This document shows positions 57,563 through 64,000 of a stretch of 64,000 bases of DNA, piece after piece (position 1 is the stretch's first letter; the number at the start of each line of letters is the position of its first letter). The notes under the pieces are model-generated. The model worked only from the letters and a program-made list of their open reading frames with translations, searched no databases and was not told where the DNA came from. The translations under genes and the position numbers were made by a program. The DNA comes from Astrothelium macrocarpum (taxonomy: Eukaryota > Ascomycota > Dothideomycetes > Trypetheliales > Trypetheliaceae). The DNA is taken from positions 310,001 to 374,000 of the forward strand of contig JAGEMR010000010.1 of assembly GCA_021030915.1 (NCBI GenBank), in the 5' to 3' direction.

Positions 57563-57978
57563 ATGAAGCTATCAGTGCTGAGCATAGGCTTGTTTGCCTG
57601 CTTCGTTGCTTCTGCAGCTATCCCAGGTGAATTCCCTTTCTGGAGCACAAATCATGTCCCATACTTATTGATGGACAAGGCGTAAATAAACGTGAGGGCA
57701 CCGACGTCAAGTTCACTGAACCCTCTGGAGATTCTCCATTTGGCAAAAGAGAGGGTGCTGGTGTCAAATTTACCGAGCCCTCCGGAGATTCACCATTCGG
57801 GAAAAGGGACGGCGCTGACGTCAAGTTGACAGAGCCGTCTGGGGACATAGGTTTCGGGAAAAGGGACGGCGCTGATGTTAAGTTGACAGAGCCGTCTGGG
57901 GACATAGGTTTTGGTAAAAGAGAGAATACCGACGTGAAGGTCACAGAGCCTTCTGGAGATTCGCCGTTCGGCAAATGA
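57563..57978 (+). CDS. Secreted Kex2-type repeat precursor, candidate cyclic-peptide (RiPP) precursor
   Basis: Two exons, 57563-57626 and 57680-57978, give 120 residues. Residues 1-19 are a signal peptide (MKLSVLSIGLFACFVASAA). After a short GVNKR spacer come five tandem copies of 19 residues at 27-45, 46-64, 65-83, 84-102 and 103-120; the last lacks the final Arg. Each copy has the form (E/D)-x-x-(D/G)-VK-(F/L/V)-TEPSGD-(SP/IG)-FGKR. Cleavage after Lys-Arg by Kex2 and trimming by Kex1 would release five 17-residue peptides ending in FG. The layout matches precursors of dikaritins and other fungal KEP proteins, and the neighbour is a UstYa oxidase. The peptide has no Cys or Tyr; Phe, Ser, Thr and Lys are candidate cross-link residues. 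It is unlike alpha-pheromone precursors, which carry Trp/Cys-rich peptides. Confidence 0.85.
57694..57975 (+). repeat. Five in-frame 57-bp tandem repeats
   Basis: Units at 57694-57750, 57751-57807, 57808-57864, 57865-57921 and 57922-57975 (the last is 54 bp plus stop). Units 3 and 4 encode identical peptides and differ only at synonymous sites; the others vary at the first four codons, codon 7 and codons 14-15. Conservation of the TEPSGD core and of KR at protein level with silent differences in DNA suggests selection on the peptide. Copy number probably varies between strains (inference). Confidence 0.93.
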
Positions 57979-58964
57979 GATGCGAAGAAGAACGATGTGA
58001 TTTCTTAGATCTAGTTTCTTTCGCTTGTTTTGCGGACAAGTTGTGATAGGTGCCTGGAGCAGGCTCGAAGTGGACGATGGTAACTGATCTTGGTTCAGGA
58101 GCGGCGGTGGGGAAGGGCACAGCGGGCTGTATCGCAAGACGGGTGGATCTTAGTTCTTCAGGCTAGTAGAAAAGAGAAATTCTTTATGCTTTACGTTTTA
58201 TGCTTCTTTGCTAATCTGATGATGACGCCATGTCTCACCGCAAATCTCGAGAGTCTTTAGTCGTCCATTGATCCAACTTGCTCCGTCCCATATGCCGGTG
58301 ATTAGAATCCTGGTCGACAATTAGCATTCGTCAAATTCATCAGCTCAACCCCGCCCCGTAGGATTTTGGCCCGCTCGGATAAGACCGATAGGGGGTAAGC
58401 TACGTTGTTTATGGCCTCGTAGTTCAACTACTGGTCTAAGCTTTCTACCTTTTTCCTTTTTTTGCGTCTGAACTCCAGAGCCATCTAGTTCCCGTCGCTT
58501 GCTGGGAATGCCTTGTCATTAAGGTCAATGCACGAGTCCCAGCTCCTGTAGAAAGCCCTCAGGATCGGTGTGAAGCCCTTGCACGTACTCCATGTACAAT
58601 TTGTGAAATCGTTTCTATAGATAGATAACATCATGAATTGCTTATGTGAAGGGCGATCGGGAACCTCTCTAAACATACCTGGCAATGCTCACGGACGATC
58701 CTAATCCAGAAAATCTATGAGAAGCTTTTGCTCGATAAGACCGAGTGAATACATGAATTTCGCTTCAATATTGTCAATTATTGTGGGTACTTTGTGAATG
58801 CTTTTCTTAGCACGTGCCATCAAACGCAGGCGTTGTGCAGCTCTGGCAAGGGTGCGAAAGAAGTCGCAACACTTAATCATGCTTCCGAAGGATGGATATA
58901 AAAGCGCAGCACAAATTTATTCAGTTATCAACTCAAGTTTAACTGTCATCTACGGTTATGAAAA
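57979..58964. other. Intergenic, 986 bp, with a possible decayed gene fragment
   Basis: 3' flank of the precursor and promoter of the GNAT gene. On the minus strand two protein-like pieces lie close together: roughly 58826-58708 (SIHKVPTIIDNIEAKF, then GLIEQKLLIDFLD before a stop) and roughly 58620-58535 (KRFHKLYMEYVQGLHTDP, then EGFLQELGLVH and stop), the second preceded by an intron-like GTATGT...CTATAG. I cannot join them into one frame and do not know the family. It may be a degenerate gene or chance. Confidence 0.3.
58897..58903 (+). promoter_or_regulatory. TATA box of the GNAT gene
   Basis: TATAAAA 62 bp before the ATG at 58965, a suitable distance for a short 5' leader. One of the clearest TATA elements in the window. 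Confidence 0.55.
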
Positions 58965-59726
58965 ATGTTTGTTGTCTCACCACCCCAGAAAGAAGACTTT
59001 CTTCGCATGGCAGAAATACGCTCTCTTGCGTTTGGAAGAGAGCAGGTTTATATCGATATGATCTTTCCTCTCCATCATACACCAAGTGGTGCGGCGAAAC
59101 TTCGCGACCGGCTACTTGAGATGTCACGCGACGATCATACGGTACGCTTTGTTGTAGCCAAGGAACCCGAATCCGGTATCATCGTGTCACAGGCCGAATG
59201 GCACTATTATCGAGCTGAAGAAGAGGCTGCGGTCATGGATCTCGGATTTGTGGAGGGTTCGCAGGATGAAAAGGACTACGCAGCATACATTATCGGCACT
59301 TTCCAGGCGCGACGAAGAAAGGCGGTCGCCGCCACCACAAAACCTTTGATGCGTAAGTGTCATGCATCTTATACTAGCTGCATGCAAATGCCGTGCGACT
59401 GACCCGTTGATGTGAAGTTCTTGATAGCCTCACCACAGACCCGCAGTATCAACGAAAAGGCGCTGCCATGCAGCTTGTAAGATGGGGTTTAGACATGGCA
59501 GATGAAATTGGTGCAGAGGCAAGTATTGTCGAGTACCGAAAAGGGCCGTTATTATAAGCTACTAATGCGATTGCGGTAGGCATACCTGGAAGCCAGCGAA
59601 TATGGCAAGCCTTTGTATGAGAAACTCGGATTTGTAGTTGAGGAGTATTATACCATTCCATTGCCTGAGAAATGGGCAGATAGGACGAAGATATCTGTCT
59701 ATCTCATGCGCAGACCAGTGCAATAG
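58965..59726 (+). CDS. GNAT-family N-acetyltransferase
   Basis: Three exons, 58965-59352, 59418-59518 and 59580-59726, give 211 residues. The core acetyl-CoA site is built across the first splice: LDSLTTDPQYQRKGAAMQLVRWG, containing the Q/RxxGxG/A-type loop (QRKGAA). EASEYGKPLYEKLGFVVEEYYTIPLP is the conserved C-terminal GNAT segment. The second intron (59519-59579) is inferred as GC-AG, with a textbook GCAAGT donor; no GT donor there restores the frame. Fungal proteins of this type often acetylate small molecules; the substrate is unknown. It lies 1 kb from the peptide precursor and could modify its product, but it is equally likely independent. Confidence 0.88.
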
Positions 59727-59789
59727 GGAATTTCTCATTGTGATTTTATTTTATGTACATCGAAAAGCATTCCCCAGCCTACATACTGT

Positions 59790-61668
59790 TTACAGCTCTA
59801 CGACTGGCCCCGTATATATTTTTCTTCCATGAACAAGCCAGAACAAGGTGCTGAGGAGCAGAGTTGCCCCAAAAACAAGCACCGACCAATTCATCGTCTT
59901 TGGTGTAACAGATGCAGTCGCCGGCCAGAAAGAGAAGAAGAGAATGAGTACCGTGTACAAGATACTCAGAACGTTTACAGGTAAACCATATCTACCAAGC
60001 GTAAAGGGGCCCCAACGAATATTTGAGGATTGCGTTCTCAGACGTTTCGAAAGAAGAGCAATCGCTGCAAGAAGAAACGATGAATAGAAGCCCGCAGTTA
60101 CAAGTGACAGTACAGCCTCTAATGCTGTTGTTGAACCGATATTTATCAAGGCGAGCAGCAGACTGATCAGTACGGTTAACGCAATTGACCAAAGGGGTAG
60201 CGCCGTTCGACGGTCAACCTGGAGAACTGTCAGTATTGCAGAAATGCAGCCAAAGGAATTCATAATACCCTGGAGAGGTATGTGTAGCCTGGAATTCCCT
60301 TTTCGCGAGCAAATGCCCATGTCATTCTCGATGCCGTTGCAAGTAAGCCTATAGCGGCAAAAATCTGCGCCAAAAGGACAACAAAGGTCATTCCCGTTGC
60401 GCCACTGGTAGACTGCGTTGCCTGATAAAAGATTTCAATGAATGGTAGTCCGGTGGATGTATTTAAATCATTATTGAGGTTTCCCAGACAAAAAAGCACT
60501 GCAATAAGCATTGCGAATCCCAAAGTCCCGTTGATCGCAACCGTTGACAACATACTCCAAGGGATAACCGTTGACGCATTCCTAATCTCCTCGGCCATAT
60601 GAGCAGCGGCATCGACACCAAGCAAGGAAAAGACGCTCGTAACCAGCCCGATGAAAAAGGCCAAACCTGTGCTGCTCCATGCGCCTTCGTTGATGAAACG
60701 ATCGAAAACATCCGAAGTGGAACCATGAGGAGCCAGGTAGACCAGAGGTATCAAAATCGCAATGAATCCGATAATGTGAACGATAAAAACCATACCCTCG
60801 ACTGCAGGTAATTGGCTTGCCAAGAATGTATTGACAAACAAGGCAAAAGCAATCGTGGCGTAAAAGATTAACGTCACAAGCCAAGATGGTGGACTATAAT
60901 TCGGATAGTTCAAGATGACTAGACCTTGAATCATCTGGCTTGCAAGCAAAGTGGAACTTGCTGTAGCTGCCTGCCATCCAATTACCGTTACCCAACCTAG
61001 GCCGACGTGTCAGTTATGGCCAAAACCAAACATTATACATGTACCTGCCTGTCAGATAGCTCAAATATTTCGAACATGAAGAAGGAGCTAGGATTGCAAC
61101 CCTATACGAGTCAGATAGTTCATCAACAAGAGCAAAAAACGAATAGAGAGAAGCTGACCAGTTATACTGTCCTCCGGAAAGCGGAATCATGGAAGCCATC
61201 TCTGCCATTGTCAAAGTCATAGCAGCCGTGCCTGCCCAGACGACGAGATATCCGTAAATGAGGCCGGATGGACCGCCATTCTCGAGACCACTTGCAAAAA
61301 CGCTGTTGAAGAATTAGTCGAGATTTCGCTATGGCCGTATTCATCTCACCTCAAGATTCCTTCCCATGTAATCATTAACGTGCATGTCAAACCGACAATG
61401 GAGAAAGTTCCAAATCTTCGCTACAAACGCCATGATTTAGTTATCAGCATTTCCTATAGGGCTTGAATGCGCTCCGTATCAAGGAATTTGATACCTTTAA
61501 CTGCTGTCGTTTTCCAAAATACACCATCTCTCCATTATCACGATCAGTTGAGCCAGCTGTGACATCATTTTGATGAAGCGACGTAGATTTATCTTTAATC
61601 ACTTGGTTCTCGTGTTGTGAGGGCAGGTTTGATAGCTGGACTTGATCTTTTGAAAACGCAAAATCCAT
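59790..61668 (-). CDS. Amino-acid/GABA permease-like transporter (APC superfamily)
   Basis: Six exons: 61668-61495, 61420-61350, 61302-61159, 61101-61049, 60996-60269 and 60218-59790, giving 532 residues with about twelve membrane spans. Family marks: RRFGTFSIVGLTCTLMITWEG, GGPSGLIYGYLVVW, AEMASMIPLSGGQYNW, SYLTGWVTVIGWQA, SVFSLLGVDAAAHMAEEIRNA, IFAAIGLLATASRMTWAFAREKGIPG and the C-terminal FFSFWPATASVTPKTMNW. These match fungal Uga4/choline-GABA type permeases in the plasma membrane or vacuole. Intron 4 (61048-60997) is inferred as GC-AG; using the GT four bases downstream breaks the frame. The 3' end is 63 bp from the convergent GNAT gene. Substrate not determined. Confidence 0.92.
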
Positions 61669-63326
61669 GTTTGCTTGCAGAACTTTGCTCAAGAATCTCA
61701 GATCCGAGATCGCGGAAAGGAGGTTACAAGCAAGAGCTAGTCGAGCAAACCTAAGACAAGCGATCTCGCCTACGACGAGAAATGAGACTGCTCCTGCATC
61801 CAAACAGTATGGGTTAGGGAACAGTAGTCCCCGAAAGGCGCAACTGGGTCGCTTGACGTAGGAAAAGCAAAAAAAGGAAGGATTAATGTTTTGGTAATGA
61901 GATTAAAATCCAGTAGGTCGGGGCCATGCCGCATGCACATGGCCGCCGCTCTGTCTCTTACATTGGGTTTCGTTGGAATCAGGGTTACTGGACCAATGGT
62001 CATCAATCCAGGACCCTTCATGCGATAGAACTAACGCTTGACTAAACAGGTCAGTAATCCTCCGTGACGCGTGCCACCATCGCCACAAAAGTTCTAGATG
62101 CCATTCTAATGAATGCAACTGAATCTTTTTTTCTAGTTACGAAAGACACGTTCTTTTTTGAGGCGGACGCAATTTGAAGAATGAGAAGTAGATACTGTGA
62201 TGATTCATAACCCATTAACAAAACTTGGAAGCGAGGAAGAAGAGATGACCCCGGTCATGCTGACGCGCTGAATTTGTCACACTCACTAAATCCCTTGTCA
62301 GTATAATGCTATGTCGCTTTTTCCAGATGGTTGTCTTAGTGGAAAAATTTTTGCTCTCGCTTATAGGTACCTCTGTCATAGCCATGCATCACTTCTTACT
62401 GCATGATGAGAGGACAAGGTACGAGTAGGAAATAATAGACTTTCTGCACCAATACATTGCATCAACCCGAGTCAAGCAGCTGCTAAATGCACAATCGAAT
62501 TACCGATCGCGTCGAACCCCAGATCTGTTATAAAAAGCGAAGCAATCTCCTCCATTACCATTGGTGCCATGGAGATCCTACCTTGCATGATTTGGTACGG
62601 AACACGTGCGTTTTCTAGCTAGCGTGAAGCTAGGTTCAGTATTGGGACGCGGCTCGGGCGGCGCGTTCCCACACTGCTTAGTTCAATACCCGACGCCGGT
62701 AGAGTGAATTTTGCATCCTTAGCTTCATTAACTTGCGAACTCCGTCGGCGCACCCGCATTAGTTCTTGGTCTAGGCACATTCAGCTCTACTACTCCGCAC
62801 TCTTGAACTCTTCCGGACCGCTCCTTTGAGACTTCCGGCGTATTGTGCAAAGACGAAACGATCATTTTCCATCCACTGCAACGGTCTTGGCATCTGCTGG
62901 AGGGTCGGGAACTGCAATAATAACCCATGAAAACGTGTCGCAGCCCTAAACCCACGTTGCATATATGGTATTAATTAGTTCACGATAAGAAGCCCACTAG
63001 GAAGCCAAGTAAGGTTGCAACTTGCTCAATATTGGTCGACCCCCTGAAATCCCGTTACTCCGTACGAGCCTGTAAGGAATCGTATGACATGCGTCTCAAG
63101 ACCGTTATCGACTGCTATCACCAACTCCCGGGACTCCAGTCTCATGCAGCTTCGGTAAACCCCGCTAACCCCTGACCCAGGCGCATTCCTGGCCGCGCCA
63201 CTTTATACGTCAGTTGTAAGATCCTAGAGGTATCGCCTGTAATGCGTCGTTTTTTCACACGCCTCTTTATGTTTCTGCGCAAGAAACTGAACATCAACTC
63301 CGCGTCAAGAGGTCCAATGGTCCACA
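61669..63326. other. Divergent intergenic region, 1658 bp
   Basis: Upstream of the permease (minus) and the rhodopsin-like gene (plus). Several short frames (for example 61770-62118 and 62728-62962 minus) have no recognisable product. I found no tRNA, repeat or transposon end. Confidence 0.45.
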
Positions 63327-64000
63327 ATGTCGCAAGTGACAATTACGCCCGATAATCAAGGCCCTGTTCTAGATCTTGTATCATGGGTGACGATTTGTGT
63401 ATCCGTCTTGTCAGCACTGACAAAACTTTTGACGCCTATGATGATATCGAGACGATGGATGATTTCAGCGGACAGCGTCTTCATAGTGGTCGCAACGGTA
63501 TTTACTTTTTTTCTGATTGACTGTCCAGGACTGACATTGTAAGATCATGGCCTTGGGACAAACAGGCGCGCTTACTTCTGCGGTTATGAATGGGCTTGGC
63601 AAAAAAATCTCATCTCTTAATAATGCTCAGCTTGAAGCATTCCAGAAGGTTGGCCAAATCAAACCTTTGTTGGATTTGGATTGACCTTTTCATAGGCCGA
63701 TTACGCATCAGACATTCTCTATGTGCTCTCTATCCTATTGACGAAAATGGCGCTGGTCGTGTTTTTTTACCAAATATCGAATAGTAGTGCTGCGCGACTG
63801 ACATGTTTGGGTCTTAATGTATTCATTTTGCTATGGGGTCTGGCCTCTGTCTTTAGCCTTGCCTTTGAATGCAGCCTACCGCAACCGTGGGCCATTTTGC
63901 AAGGAAATTGCTTTGCGCGCGTGAGTGGCTCGAGATTCTCAAATCAGATGAAATCCGCTAAACTATGCTTCAGAGCCATCTTTGGGGTTTCATAGGATCA
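63327..64000 (+). CDS. Rhodopsin-domain (PTH11-like) integral membrane protein, N-terminal part
   Basis: Four exons visible: 63327-63497, 63544-63648, 63696-63920 and 63974 to the window end. The joined frame is open and gives about 176 residues. Hydrophobic spans (LVSWVTICVSVLSALTKLL, SADSVFIVVATIMALGQTG, ILYVLSILLTKMALVVFFYQI, LNVFILLWGLASVFSLAFEC) alternate with the polar GLGKKISSLNNAQLEAFQKADYAS segment typical of the fungal rhodopsin-like domain found in PTH11-type receptors and related proteins. The chain continues past the window, so a CFEM domain cannot be excluded or shown. Function unknown; a surface sensor is the usual suggestion. Confidence 0.85.

Noticed and set aside
57618..57974. 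Reverse-strand 118-codon frame across the precursor repeats
   Set aside because: It is the antisense shadow of the 57-bp tandem repeats; it lacks a signal peptide and starts at a codon within the last repeat. The sense strand has the signal peptide, intron and dibasic sites.
57563..57978. Alpha-type mating pheromone precursor
   Set aside because: The overall layout is similar, but repeats lack the Trp/Cys-rich core and the dipeptidyl-aminopeptidase spacers usual for alpha pheromones, and a UstYa oxidase is adjacent.
1..64000. CRISPR arrays, operons, prophage or insertion sequences
   Set aside because: The window is eukaryotic with spliceosomal introns; no spaced palindromic repeats, transposase frames or long terminal repeats were seen.

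Overview
The window is nuclear DNA of a filamentous ascomycete (Pezizomycotina). Almost every gene has spliceosomal introns of about 45-65 nt with internal CTAAC/CTGAC-like branch sites. The gene set is typical of that group: SIN kinase SepH, Rtt106, Rad52, Ice2, Igo1, Kex1, a PTH11-type receptor and a UstYa-type oxidase. I cannot fix the class or species from sequence alone. I rebuilt exon structures by hand, using GT(GC)/AG boundaries, phase and family conservation; most models close as intact reading frames.

Layout. 0-9 kb: 5' part of a Rud3-like golgin, a FAD monooxygenase, the histone chaperone Rtt106 and a 1219-residue disordered protein of unknown function. 9-22 kb: housekeeping genes (methionine synthase, a Pof1-like nucleotidyltransferase, a small catalase-like protein, Rae1/Gle2, Kex1). 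22-28 kb is accessory: an intronless aldehyde dehydrogenase and a complete nine-exon class I terpene synthase that no single open frame reveals. 28-50.6 kb is again mostly housekeeping: mitochondrial aconitase-family enzyme, a GPI-type cell-wall protein, MYG1, ICE2, a short-chain dehydrogenase, SepH, Rad52, LTO1, MetRS and Igo1. 50.5-64 kb mixes SFM1 with accessory genes: an MFS transporter, a UstYa/DUF3328 oxidase, a secreted repeat precursor, a GNAT acetyltransferase, an amino-acid permease and the 5' end of a rhodopsin-like membrane protein.

The most interesting locus is 53.5-58 kb. A 120-residue secreted protein has a signal peptide and five tandem 19-residue copies, separated by Lys-Arg. 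It is divergently paired, 479 bp apart, with a UstYa-family oxidase carrying both HxxHC-type motifs, and an MFS exporter lies just beyond. This is the architecture of a minimal fungal ribosomal-peptide (dikaritin/cyclic RiPP) cluster. The repeat sequence is not one I recognise. Kex1, encoded elsewhere in the window, is the general enzyme that would trim the basic residues left by Kex2 cleavage.

Second is the terpene synthase (25.6-27.1 kb). Its DDEID motif is created only by splicing across a 19-nt exon and an inferred GC-AG intron. Three inferred GC-AG introns occur in the window, all in accessory genes.
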